Below are positions 43,285 to 51,797 of a DNA stretch of 55,177 nt, in pieces. The notes under the pieces were generated by a model. It made no database searches, was not told the origin of the DNA, and saw nothing but the letters and a program-made list of their open reading frames with translations. Where the stretch lies: assembly GCA_013044265.1 (NCBI GenBank), contig JABEUQ010000039.1, positions 1-55,177 on the forward strand. The letters are read 5' to 3'. This DNA comes from Acidimicrobiaceae bacterium. GTDB taxonomy: Bacteria > Actinomycetota > Acidimicrobiia > Acidimicrobiales > RAAP-2. Made by a program: the position numbers and the translations under genes. The first letter of the stretch is position 1. Each line of letters opens with the position of its first letter.

Positions 43285-44859
43285 ATGAGTGAACGTGAGA
43301 CTGTCGCAACTTCAACGCCGCTTCCCTCACGTCGTTTCGCGCTCATTACCGTTTGTCTCGTCATGTTCTTGACCTTCATGGACATGACCATTGTGTCGGT
43401 TGCTCTGGGGAGCGTGCGCTCGGACCTACACGCGGGGGTCACCCAGCTGCAGTGGGTGGTCAATGGCTACGGACTCACCTTCGCCAGTTTCATGTTGCTC
43501 GGCGGCAGCCTGGGGGATCGACTGGGGCGCAAGAAAATAATGCTGTTGGGCCTGGGTTTGTTCGCGGCGGGCTCATTGCTCGGCGCGGTAGCGACATCGT
43601 CGAGTGTGTTGATTGGCGCGCGCGTCATCATGGGGGTGGGTGCGGCGGCGTCCGAGCCGGGTACGTTGTCGGTGCTACGCCAGATGTATCCCGAAGGCCG
43701 CAAACGCGCGCGGGCCATTGGTACCTGGGCGGCGGTGTCGGGGCTGGCGCTAGCTTGTGGACCAGTCATCGGCGGTGTCCTGGTGGCCGGGGGTAGTTGG
43801 CGAGCGGTTTTCTGGTTCAATGTCGTGGCCGCCATTGCCATCGTCGTCCTGGCACTTCGCAGCGTCCCGGAGTCATCGAACCCCCAGAGTGGGAAGATGG
43901 ATTATTCGGGCTTTCTCTTAGGTTCGCTCGGGCTGGGGGGTCTCACCTTCGCGGTGATATTGGGTGAGACCAACGGTTATCGTACGTCGTGGGTTATTGG
44001 ATTATTCCTCGTGGGAGTAGTGGCGCTGGTCTCCTTTGTACGAGTAGAGCGCCGTACGGAGTTCCCGCTGCTTGCCCTGCAGTACTTTCGTTCTTCGCGA
44101 TTCAGCGGTGCGATCATCGTGGCGTTCATCTTGTACTTCTCTATTTTCTCAATCTTCTTCTTCACCGCGCTGTACCTCACCGCTGTCACTAACTACACCC
44201 CAGAACACACGGCGTTGGAGTTCGTGCCGATGGCTGGTGCGATGATTTTGTCCTCGGTGTTCGCCGGACGGCGAGTGGCGCGCATCGGACCACGCGCCCC
44301 CATGGCCGAAGGGTGCGTGATGGCCGGAGCAGGAGTGTTGCTGTCGGCGTTGTTACTCGAATCCGCTCACCCGTCGGCGTGGCTTATGGCAACTCTGGCT
44401 CTCGCGGGTTTCGGCTTTGGATCTAGCGTGGTACCCATGACTTCTGTCACGCTCGCTGAGGTGCCCCCCGAGCGTTCGGGAATGGCGGCGTCGGCCACTA
44501 ATACGAGCCGTGAACTCGGGGCAGTCTTTGGTGTGGCGGTGCTGGGCGCGCTGGTGAATGCGCAACTGACTGGTGCATTGGAACGGCGTTTACAAGCGTT
44601 GAATGTTCCACGTGTGTATTTTCAGACGATTATCAACTACATCGAGACGGGTTCGGCCCCCGCGGGAGTGTCCATTGGTTCGGGCACTGGCAACTCAATC
44701 CAAGACCGTGTTGTCGCGGCCGTGTACGGTGCTTTTCGCAACGGACTTGAGCAGTCGCTGATCGTCGCGGGAGTAGCGATGCTGGTGGCGGCGGGTATCG
44801 CCGTGCGTACCTTGGGGCCGGGTCGAACGTCCGGCGCCACGAAGGACTTCGAGATTTGA
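43285..44859 (+). CDS. MFS drug exporter, DHA2 (EmrB/QacA) type
   Basis: 524 residues with 14 expected helices. Motifs: FLTFMDMTIVSVALGSV (helix 1 acidic residue), GGSLGDRLGRKKIMLLGL (A-motif), and the C-motif AVSGLALACGPVIGGVL. ATG 43285 has AAAGGA upstream. The end is followed by an interrupted hairpin (CACCTC/GAGGTG at 44886-44901 within AGACC/GGTCT) but no U run. Unrelated in sequence detail to the DHA2 protein at 290. The substrate is unknown; the neighbouring lactate genes are divergent. Confidence 0.88.
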   Translation: MSERETVATSTPLPSRRFALITVCLVMFLTFMDMTIVSVALGSVRSDLHAGVTQLQWVVNGYGLTFASFMLLGGSLGDRLGRKKIMLLGLGLFAAGSLLGAVATSSSVLIGARVIMGVGAAASEPGTLSVLRQMYPEGRKRARAIGTWAAVSGLALACGPVIGGVLVAGGSWRAVFWFNVVAAIAIVVLALRSVPESSNPQSGKMDYSGFLLGSLGLGGLTFAVILGETNGYRTSWVIGLFLVGVVALVSFVRVERRTEFPLLALQYFRSSRFSGAIIVAFILYFSIFSIFFFTALYLTAVTNYTPEHTALEFVPMAGAMILSSVFAGRRVARIGPRAPMAEGCVMAGAGVLLSALLLESAHPSAWLMATLALAGFGFGSSVVPMTSVTLAEVPPERSGMAASATNTSRELGAVFGVAVLGALVNAQLTGALERRLQALNVPRVYFQTIINYIETGSAPAGVSIGSGTGNSIQDRVVAAVYGAFRNGLEQSLIVAGVAMLVAAGIAVRTLGPGRTSGATKDFEI

Positions 44860-44968
44860 TTTGCTGCCGGAGACCGCGGCGTAATCACCTCATTGGAGGT
44901 GTGGTCTAGCGCCCGTGACCTGATTAAGGTAAGAATTTAATGACCACGTTGTTTAAGGGGAGGTAGCC

Positions 44969-45679
44969 ATGCGGCTCTCGATTCGGACTTCTATTGTGGG
45001 AGCTCTCGTCGGTACTTTGGCCATGATGGGAACCTTGCCGGCGTACGGCTCATCGAATAAACCTTCTGCGCCACGCGCGGTGCACGCCAGTGCCGACAGC
45101 GCCAGCGCTCATGTGTCGTGGACGAAACCGGTGAGTACGGGGGCTTCGCTGATCACCAAGTACGTCGTGACCTCGACGCCGCTGGGCCGCACGTGCTCCA
45201 CGCTGAAACTGACGTGTACCGTGAGCGGACTCAAGAGCGGTACGTCGTATAGTTTCAGCGTCGTGGCCTTCAATAAGGACGGCGCGGGTCCACGTTCGCT
45301 CTCGTCGAACAAAGTGATTCCGAAGGCTAGTACCGCAAACGTGCGGCTCCTGGTGGTCAAGCCGTCGACGGGACTGAGTAACGGGGAGAAGGTCACGGTC
45401 TCGGGTTCAGGCTTCACCCCTAAGGACTCGATCTACCTCGTGGAGTGCCTGGCTAACGCCAGTGGACAGAACGGCTGTAAATTGCCGACCTCAATTCCAA
45501 CTCCCATCACTGTCACGGCGACGGGCGTCTTACCGACAACTACCTTCACGGTGTTAACGGGCACTATCGGAAGTGGCAAGTGCGGCACGACCGTGGCGAA
45601 TGCGGCGGCCTGCGCCATCAGCGCCGGTAACGCCACCGGAGGCGACACGGCACAGGCCGTTATCAAGTTCAAGGCGTAG
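44969..45679 (+). CDS. Secreted fibronectin-III plus neocarzinostatin-like domain protein
   Basis: 236 residues. Signal peptide (residues 1-28, ending PAYGSS), then an FN3 domain (about 30-115: PSAPRAVHASADSASAHVSW; YSFSVVAFNKDGAGPRS), then a C-terminal domain (about 125-236) starting LVVKPSTGLSNGEKVTVSGSG. The C-terminal block is the beta-sandwich pattern of neocarzinostatin apoproteins, with two Cys pairs (VECLANASGQNGC and KCGTTVANAAAC). Neocarzinostatin proteins carry enediyne chromophores, but many actinobacteria encode domain relatives of unknown role. No enediyne biosynthesis genes are near. Likely a cell-wall or extracellular binding protein. Standalone gene. Confidence 0.82.
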   Translation: MRLSIRTSIVGALVGTLAMMGTLPAYGSSNKPSAPRAVHASADSASAHVSWTKPVSTGASLITKYVVTSTPLGRTCSTLKLTCTVSGLKSGTSYSFSVVAFNKDGAGPRSLSSNKVIPKASTANVRLLVVKPSTGLSNGEKVTVSGSGFTPKDSIYLVECLANASGQNGCKLPTSIPTPITVTATGVLPTTTFTVLTGTIGSGKCGTTVANAAACAISAGNATGGDTAQAVIKFKA

Positions 45680-45892
45680 CCTTCTTCGTATTGTCCGATC
45701 GGGCGACGCGTCAGTTCAGAGTGATGGTGTGAGTCGTACCCATCCTTCGCGCGATGAATTCGCGCGTGGACGTTCGCGGTACCACCAAGGTCATGGGTGC
45801 GTATTGAGCGGTTCACGGACGACGAAGGCGAATTCTGGCGCACCCGCGTGACGAGCGGGACGCTCGCCATCAATTGGGCTACTTCGATGATC

Positions 45893-45949
45893 GAGATGAG
45901 TGACCACACGCGGCTTCGCGTGACGGCGAACCGTGCGGTCACTCATCTC
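45893..45949 (-). terminator. Strong nested hairpin at the end of the alcohol dehydrogenase gene
   Basis: GAGATGAGTGACC (45893-45905) pairs perfectly with 45937-45949, with an inner CACGCG-GCTT-CGCGTG arm. The dehydrogenase stop codon lies inside the first strand to be transcribed. It lacks a U run, so it may be a 3'-end stabiliser or a factor-dependent stop rather than a simple terminator. Confidence 0.5.
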
Positions 45950-47010
45950 GCGTCGACTAATTGAATCAATACTTTGAGTGCGTCATGCTCAGCGGCGTTA
46001 GCGAACACGTCATAGGCGGCAATGACTTGATCAAATGAGAACTCGTGAGTGACGAATTTGTCGACCGGCAGAAGATTTCCAGCGACCAACTTGAGCAGCA
46101 TGGCGAGGGTGTTGGTATTGACCAGTCCCATCGAGATATCGATATTCGTTATCCACAGCTCGTTCAGCGCTAACTCGATTGGTTTGCCGTAGACGTCGAT
46201 ATTGGCGAGGCTACCGCCCGGGCGAACGATTTGCGTTGCCATCGTGAAGGTCTGGGGCATTCCGATGGTCTCGATGGCCACGTCGACGCCAGCGCCATCG
46301 GTGAGGTCGAGCACTTGTTTCATCCAGTCGGCATCACCCGAATTGACGATGTCGGTCGCGCCGAAATCCGTCGCCCTCTTAAGTCGAGCAGGATCGAGGT
46401 CGATGGCGATGACCTTCGATGGGCCGTAGAGGCGCGAGGTCATGACCGCAGAAAGTCCGACTGGACCAGGACCAATGACCGCCACAATGTCACCGGGCTG
46501 CACGTCACCGTATTGCACACCGATCTCGAAGCCGGTGGGCAAGATGTCTGACAGGAGTATCGCCTGTGCGTGGGTCGTACCTTTGGGTAGCACATACACC
46601 GACGTCTCTGCGAAGGGGACTCGAACGAACTCCGCCTGGGTACCGTCGATCATGTAGCCGAAGATCCAGCCAATACCCGCCAGGCCCTCCGGGTCCAGGC
46701 AGTGGCTGAACGGCCCCTGACGACAATTCGAGCATCGGCCGCACGAACTCACGCACGAGAGGATCACCTGATCACCCACGGCCAATTGCGTAACGCCCGA
46801 TCCAATCTCAGTAATGGTGCCAATGCCCTCGTGGCCGAGGATTCGCCCAACCGCGACTTCGGGGACATCGCCCTTAAGGTTGTGCAGGTCAGTTCCACAA
46901 ATCGTGGTCGCGACCATCTTCACGATCACGTCCGTGGAGTGTTGAATCGTGGGGTTCGGTACTTCCTTCCAACTCTTCTTATCGGGACCTTCGTACACGA
47001 GCGCTTTCAT
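45943..47010 (-). CDS. Zinc-dependent alcohol dehydrogenase (MDR family)
   Basis: 355 residues. Catalytic-zinc ligands are in TTICGTDLHNL and ILGHEGIGTI; structural-zinc cysteines are in CVSSCGRCSNCRQGPFSHC; the Rossmann motif is VAVIGPGPVGLSAVM. It would oxidise an alcohol or polyol with NAD(P). The start ATG 47010 has GGGAAGG upstream. It is divergent from a MarR gene, which with the next MFS gene suggests a detoxification or volatile-alcohol module; substrate unknown. The stop codon is in a hairpin. Confidence 0.92.
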   Translation of the reverse strand: MKALVYEGPDKKSWKEVPNPTIQHSTDVIVKMVATTICGTDLHNLKGDVPEVAVGRILGHEGIGTITEIGSGVTQLAVGDQVILSCVSSCGRCSNCRQGPFSHCLDPEGLAGIGWIFGYMIDGTQAEFVRVPFAETSVYVLPKGTTHAQAILLSDILPTGFEIGVQYGDVQPGDIVAVIGPGPVGLSAVMTSRLYGPSKVIAIDLDPARLKRATDFGATDIVNSGDADWMKQVLDLTDGAGVDVAIETIGMPQTFTMATQIVRPGGSLANIDVYGKPIELALNELWITNIDISMGLVNTNTLAMLLKLVAGNLLPVDKFVTHEFSFDQVIAAYDVFANAAEHDALKVLIQLVDAR

Positions 47011-47098
47011 GATGAACCTTCCCTCGCCAGTTGCGTGAAGACTGGTCAGGTGCGCTCTTTGCGCGCTGGGACCACCGGCGAGGCGTCGTGTGATACCT

Positions 47099-47115
47099 CA
47101 TATCGTTAGTATATG
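47099..47115. promoter_or_regulatory. Candidate MarR operator and promoter
   Basis: CATAT-CGTTAGT-ATATG is an AT-rich inverted repeat 13 bp before the marR start and 89 bp from the alcohol dehydrogenase start. It is the usual position for MarR autoregulation. The sequence TAGTATAT could serve as a -10 region. Confidence 0.4.
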
Positions 47116-47128
47116 TAATAATTGGTTA

Positions 47129-47602
47129 ATGCAATCAAGCGAGGAAGAGTCCCCATTTATAGACGCCGTCGTTGCCGCGAGTCGGGCTCTCGCGTCGGTC
47201 GTCCAACGTACGCTTTGTGAAATCACCGACGAGGTGACCTTGGCTCAGTACCGGACACTGGTGGTCTTGGCACTACGAGGTCCGCAGAATTTAGCCAGTT
47301 TGGCGAAAGAGATTGGAGTGACGCCAGCCACGGCGACTCGCATGTGTGATCGACTCGTGGCCAAGGAGTTGATTACTCGTCATTCCCAGGATGAGGATCG
47401 CCGACATATCCGACTCGTCGTGGCCTCGAAGGGTCATCAGTTGGTTAGTGCCGTGGGCGAGCGTCGTCGCAGTGAGATGGATGCAATCGTGAGATCGCTC
47501 TCGCTGGAGGACGAGACCATCTTGTCGCAGACTCTGATCCGTTTCGCCGCGGCGGTGGGTGAGGTACCCGAACAGGACTGGTCGACTGGTTGGGAGATTT
47601 AG
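47129..47602 (+). CDS. MarR-family transcriptional regulator
   Basis: 157 residues. Winged-helix DNA-binding region: QYRTLVVLALRGPQNLASLA, KEIGVTPATATRMCDRLV, and the wing RHSQDEDRRHIRLVV with the DxR signature. The start is ATG 47129; upstream frame residues are rejected. It likely represses its own gene and perhaps the divergent alcohol dehydrogenase and the MFS gene that follows; its ligand is unknown. Codon use matches its neighbours. Confidence 0.92.
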   Translation: MQSSEEESPFIDAVVAASRALASVVQRTLCEITDEVTLAQYRTLVVLALRGPQNLASLAKEIGVTPATATRMCDRLVAKELITRHSQDEDRRHIRLVVASKGHQLVSAVGERRRSEMDAIVRSLSLEDETILSQTLIRFAAAVGEVPEQDWSTGWEI

Positions 47603-47706
47603 CGTTTGACGAGGCGACGCTGCACGCCGCCGTTTCAATCACCACTATTTGTCGAAGGCAACGTCAGGTTCGACTCGCTGGGTATTACATGGGGCAGACT
47701 GGTGAC

Positions 47707-48930
47707 ATGGGCCAGCCGTTGAGTCGTGACACCCGACTCCTCGTGGGTGGTCAGGCGGTTCGTGGATTCGGGTACGGCTTTACGGCCGTTTTGTTGGGCG
47801 CGATGTTGGCGGCCCGCGGTGTGGGCGCCGTGAGGGCGGGTATCTTGCTCGCAACATTGATTGGGGGAAGTGCGGCAGCATCATTGGTCGTGGGCATTTT
47901 CGCTGACCGTTTTGGCCGACGACGAACGTACGCCATCTTCTTTCTCGGCGTCGCCCTCGCGGGCGCAGTGGTCGCGACCAGTCCACCGTTGTGGCTGCTT
48001 TTCGTCGTCGCCGTCACCGGGACGCTCTCGACCGACGTCGTCGATAACGGCGCGGCCAGCACTCTGGAACAGGTGATGTTGGCGGCCGACGATGCGGGAA
48101 CTGGTCGCGTCTACGGCCGGTACAACGCGGCGGGGGCCGCTTTTGGCGCTCTCGGTGCCCTGGGAGCTGGTGTCGCGGGAGTCGCGTCGCGCACCACGAA
48201 CCACGTGTGGTTGTTCGTGGTACTGGTACCAGTGGGAATTGTGGGTGCGTTCTGTGCGTGGGGACTCTCGCCGTCGGTCGAGGCTGCGCGTACTGAGGCG
48301 ACGGACGGGAAACCACCTCGCGCGGTGCGTACGAAACTCGGACCATCTCGAGTCGTCGTGCACCGACTCGCCAAACTCTTCGCTGTCGACGCCGCCGGTG
48401 GTGGGCTCGTGACCACTGGTTTCCTCTCGTACTACATGACTCAGCGTTACCACGTGTCCTTGGGCACGCTCGGATGGCTCTTCTTTCTCGTGTCCGCCCT
48501 GCAGGCGGTGTCAGTGCTGATTGCGCCGGTCCTGGCTCGTCGCTTCGGCCTCGTGGCGACCATGGTCTGGACGCATCTGCCGAGCAACATCATCATGGCG
48601 TCCATGGTGTTCGCCCCGAATTTCAAAGTGGCGGCCATGCTGTTGCTGTTACGTACCACGATGTCCCAGATGGATACCCCTACACGTCAAGCCTTGGTCA
48701 TGACCGTCGTGACGCCGCCGGAGCGTACGCAAGCGGCAGCGGTGACCAACGCGGCACGTTATTCGGTGAGACCTTTTGCGCCATTACTCGGTGGTGTTTT
48801 GCAGTCGATCAGTTTGGGTGCGCCACTTCTCGTGGCCGGTGTAGTTAAAGGTGCGTACGATGTAGCGCTTTGGAGTTGGGCGCGAGGCATTCCGGGTGTG
48901 GGATCGAAACGTACGCCACCTCGCGAGTGA
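47707..48930 (+). CDS. MFS transporter
   Basis: 407 residues from ATG 47707 (MGQPLSRDTRL); an in-frame ATG at 47689 and the long upstream frame overlapping marR are less likely. About 12 helices: VGIFADRFGRRRTYAIFF is the A-motif. The C-half has MTQRYHVSLGTLGWLFF and RTTMSQMDTPTRQALVM, suggestive of the sugar/drug MFS branch with a Pro-Thr-Arg motif. It follows marR by about 100 bp and may be its target. Substrate unknown. Confidence 0.82.
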   Translation: MGQPLSRDTRLLVGGQAVRGFGYGFTAVLLGAMLAARGVGAVRAGILLATLIGGSAAASLVVGIFADRFGRRRTYAIFFLGVALAGAVVATSPPLWLLFVVAVTGTLSTDVVDNGAASTLEQVMLAADDAGTGRVYGRYNAAGAAFGALGALGAGVAGVASRTTNHVWLFVVLVPVGIVGAFCAWGLSPSVEAARTEATDGKPPRAVRTKLGPSRVVVHRLAKLFAVDAAGGGLVTTGFLSYYMTQRYHVSLGTLGWLFFLVSALQAVSVLIAPVLARRFGLVATMVWTHLPSNIIMASMVFAPNFKVAAMLLLLRTTMSQMDTPTRQALVMTVVTPPERTQAAAVTNAARYSVRPFAPLLGGVLQSISLGAPLLVAGVVKGAYDVALWSWARGIPGVGSKRTPPRE

Positions 48931-49188
48931 AGTCGACTGCTCGAGGGGTTTCGTCCGGCGTCACTCTTCACTGACCGCGCCGGGCGACTGAGGGGCTTCC
49001 GGGGGGTTGACGTTCCGCGAGTTCGTGGAGAGTTCGATGCTTGATACTTCGCGTGGGGTTATCGTAGTCGAAGGGCGTTCGAATCCCTGATGATCGCACT
49101 CTGCGCGAGTGATCGGTGCCAACATTGCCCCGCAACCAGTTCGATGCGGAAAGTTCACTCTGAATTCAAAGTCGTATTTCTAGGATGT

Positions 49189-49201
49189 ACTGGTGACCAG
49201 T
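49189..49201. promoter_or_regulatory. Palindrome over the start of the CDF-like gene
   Basis: ACTGGT-G-ACCAGT overlaps the GTG start codon (49193). Binding here would block translation initiation or transcription. It may be an operator or chance. Confidence 0.3.
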
Positions 49202-49789
49202 GATCGCGAACCTCGAGTATCTGCCGCCCTGCTTCGAAGGGGGCGCCAACTCGAAGTGATGACGCTGAGCTGGAATATCGTTGGCGTGATTGTCCTCGCC
49301 TACGGCGCCATTGCCGCGCGCTCAGTCGCGCTGGCGGGATTCGGCGTGGACAGCGTGATCGAGATTGGTGCGTCCACGGTGGTGTTGTGGGAGCTCGCGG
49401 ACGTGGCCCAGGACCGACAGCGCCGCGCACTACGCATGATTGGCATCGCGTTCGTGGCACTCGCGGTGTACCTGGCGCTGCAGAGCACGATTGTTCTGGC
49501 GATGGGATTTCACCCGCACCACAGTCGCGTCGGCATCGCGTGGACTGCGCTGACGGCGGTGGCAATGTTTCTTCTCGCCGCGGGTAAGGCGAGAGTTGGG
49601 CGCGAGTTACACAATGTGGTTCTCGCGGCCGAGGGTCGGGTCACCATGATTGATGGGATTCTCGCTGGCGCAGTCCTCGCGGGTCTCGTGCTGAACGCGA
49701 CCGCGGGTTGGTGGTGGGCCGACCCGCTGGCGGGCTACGTGATCCTGTACTACGCCATTCGCGAGGCTCGCGAGACGTTGAAGTCTTGA
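49193..49789 (+). CDS. Cation diffusion facilitator-like membrane protein
   Basis: 198 residues, about six helices. The segment GFGVDSVIEIGASTVVLWEL resembles the metal-binding DxxxD helix of CDF transporters, although only one Asp and one Glu are aligned here; the C-terminal WWWADPLAGYVILYYAIRE carries the second acidic (D) site. The soluble C-terminal metal-sensing domain of typical CDFs is missing, as in short actinobacterial forms. It probably moves zinc, cobalt or a similar divalent ion by proton exchange. GTG start; promoter region has a short palindrome. The 262 bp to its left contain only a 65-codon frame that I do not support. Confidence 0.75.
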   Translation: MTSDREPRVSAALLRRGRQLEVMTLSWNIVGVIVLAYGAIAARSVALAGFGVDSVIEIGASTVVLWELADVAQDRQRRALRMIGIAFVALAVYLALQSTIVLAMGFHPHHSRVGIAWTALTAVAMFLLAAGKARVGRELHNVVLAAEGRVTMIDGILAGAVLAGLVLNATAGWWWADPLAGYVILYYAIREARETLKS

Positions 49790-50244
49790 CGAGCGCGACG
49801 TGCTCCATGGCGCTCTCGAGCGGCGATCATGCTCTGGGCTCGCATGTAGGTTCACGATGCGAGAGGACAGAGTTAATTGAGTAGACGACCTCGGTGGAAC
49901 AAAGATTTTCAAGAGCACCAAAGGTTCAAGGGAGAGGTGGTGACATCGTAATAGCCACAAGAATTTTCGTCATATTGGGTCTCATCGTCGCTACTGGATA
50001 TTCGCCGATTTGTGGACGACGTTCGAAAACCGGACACTGGCAACGCTCTAACAGTAACTAGGTACGGACAATCTAATTCCCGTCATTCGTGGTCAGTATC
50101 GCGCTCGGTAAGTTGTCGACACCCTATGCATTGGCGCTAATAGTGGACAGTCTTGGTCGATCAATTGACACTGGGTATGAGCCAGTCTGCAGGCCAGTTC
50201 GTCATTCGTCACCATTGCTCGATGTTGACTATTTGGATGCGTAG
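49790..50244. other. Intergenic region without a supported gene
   Basis: Low coding potential in all frames; AT content rises toward 50,000-50,200. Only short inverted repeats occur near 49791-49820 (GAGCGC/GCGCTC). It is presumably the 3' ends and spacer of two convergent units. Confidence 0.4.
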
Positions 50245-50604
50245 TTAGCGCTTATCCACAAGGACCGACATTGTGGAGGGGTGGTAGTAAATCCTGCAGC
50301 AGTCTTCGAGATAATCGAGGGTCGTGACCCGCCCGCTCGTGATTGTCACTATTTGGTTCGACCCTTCGATGGAGTAGACACCCTGACGTAATTGCGGATA
50401 GACCGCAGCAAAGGCAACTCCTTGTGGAAGGTCACGTTCGAATACGGCGCCACGAACCTGAGACTCGTCAGTGTTTGCCGGCGTCAAATCAATCCAATGT
50501 CCGGTCAGCGTGGGAGAGGTGAACAAGATGAGGGCACCTGCGTCGCTCCCAATATGGGACAAGATGCTACGACCAGAACCAGTCTCGATTGGTTGTTTGT
50601 CCAT
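50245..50604 (-). CDS. Hypothetical protein, small actinobacterial beta-rich type
   Basis: 119 residues. ATG 50604 has AGGAGG at a suitable distance. SHIGSDAGALILFTSPTLTG and GVAFAAVYPQLRQGVYSIEG form a pattern of beta strands seen in small actinobacterial proteins often labelled phospholipase by transfer; I see no catalytic set to support that. The C-terminal part has a pair of Cys (DYLEDCCRIYY). Function unknown. Confidence 0.68.
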   Translation of the reverse strand: MDKQPIETGSGRSILSHIGSDAGALILFTSPTLTGHWIDLTPANTDESQVRGAVFERDLPQGVAFAAVYPQLRQGVYSIEGSNQIVTITSGRVTTLDYLEDCCRIYYHPSTMSVLVDKR

Positions 50605-51797
50605 GGCTCATATCCTCCTGCTCGTTCACCGCCAAGATGTCGGGTGAGAAGGAAGCAAAGTCTGGACGTCCTGGTTGCAACATATCATTCGTTACGTTCG
50701 CCTCCTCATCGAAGAGGTGTGGTCATGAGTTGTGAAGGACTTTCGAGGTGTAGTCGTTCGCCACAGTGTCGCCTCCGCCAAGAGTCTGCGCAAGATGGAA
50801 ATAGTTGGCGGATATTGATAGGCCGCAATGCCCCTCAAACCTGGGCGTGCTGACAGCGCTCACCACCCGAGTGAGCGACGCGAGCGAATCAGACGGCCCT
50901 GATGTCGTCGTGACCGACGACCCGCGAGGTGACACGCGCCAGGGATCGAGCAAAGCCAAACTTGTGTGAGGAGGGCGGGCGATGGAGAGTGTCGAGATGT
51001 AACTTTCTGCGCCGTGTGAATCGCAACGTGCTTCACACCGGTGCCAGTCAACCGCCGGGTCGATAGAACAATTGAAGCAGTACTCGCGATTCCTGCATCC
51101 GCGAAATGCTAAAACGAGACTTTGTCATACAGTTCTCCAACGCCAGATCTTTCTCTCGTTGCCAGCACCACTGTCACACTCGAAGACAGCGTGACGACTG
51201 AGTCTGAAGTCCACTCACTATCCCTCGGCCACGTGGGCCAGTGGTGAACTTCCCGCAAGGGCCCACTGTGAGTCCTGTCAGACCTCGGGCCCACTGCCCC
51301 AACTCTCGGGTCAAATGCGATAGCGACGTCGTGCGAGTGGATGGCTCTCGGATAGGAATCCCTACGTGACTGCTGCGCCACCGCCCGGTGAATGGCGCTG
51401 CGTTCACGAATTCAGCAAGTAGGGAGGGATCGCAATGCGGCCTCGCTCGCGAACAGTTGACCACGGGCACAAAATACAAGAGTCCAGCCACGGTCGAGTG
51501 CCCATATGAGACACGGGACTCAATGGCTGGCGGCCACGACGCGATACGACGAACACCGAGACTCGATGCCAACGCGTCATACTTTTGAGTAGATGTGCAT
51601 CGATGTCGCAGATCAGCCTAACGCCGGCCAAGAGCGAGCGAGAAGGTGGATTTTGGTGCAGAATGGCCAACAGCAGCAAAAAGACGACCATGCACCAGAG
51701 CGGCGATGACTTCGCTGATCAAAGCGGGAAGGGGGGACGTGGCACTATTCGACTCGTTTCGCGCCATGCGGCGCACCGGTAATCGGGAGGCGACTCA
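50605..51797. other. ORF-poor 1.2-kb region
   Basis: No frame has a recognisable protein domain and the available frames overlap in all phases, with Arg/Ser-rich composition. The decamer GGGCCCACTG occurs twice 28 bp apart (near 51,260 and 51,290). It might be a decayed gene or foreign remnant, or contain untranslated RNA. I cannot see tRNA or transposase signatures. Confidence 0.4.

Noticed and set aside
49060..49100. T-loop-like GTTCGAATCC, possible tRNA
   Set aside because: The flanking bases cannot form the five-pair T stem, and no acceptor, D or anticodon arm fits.
48961..49158. 65-codon minus-strand frame ending AVSEE, considered as a peptide precursor
   Set aside because: No ribosome site, no modification-enzyme gene nearby and no leader or core pattern beyond chance.
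51174..51572. 132-codon minus-strand frame in the ORF-poor region
   Set aside because: No domain, no ribosome site and overlap with other equally long frames.
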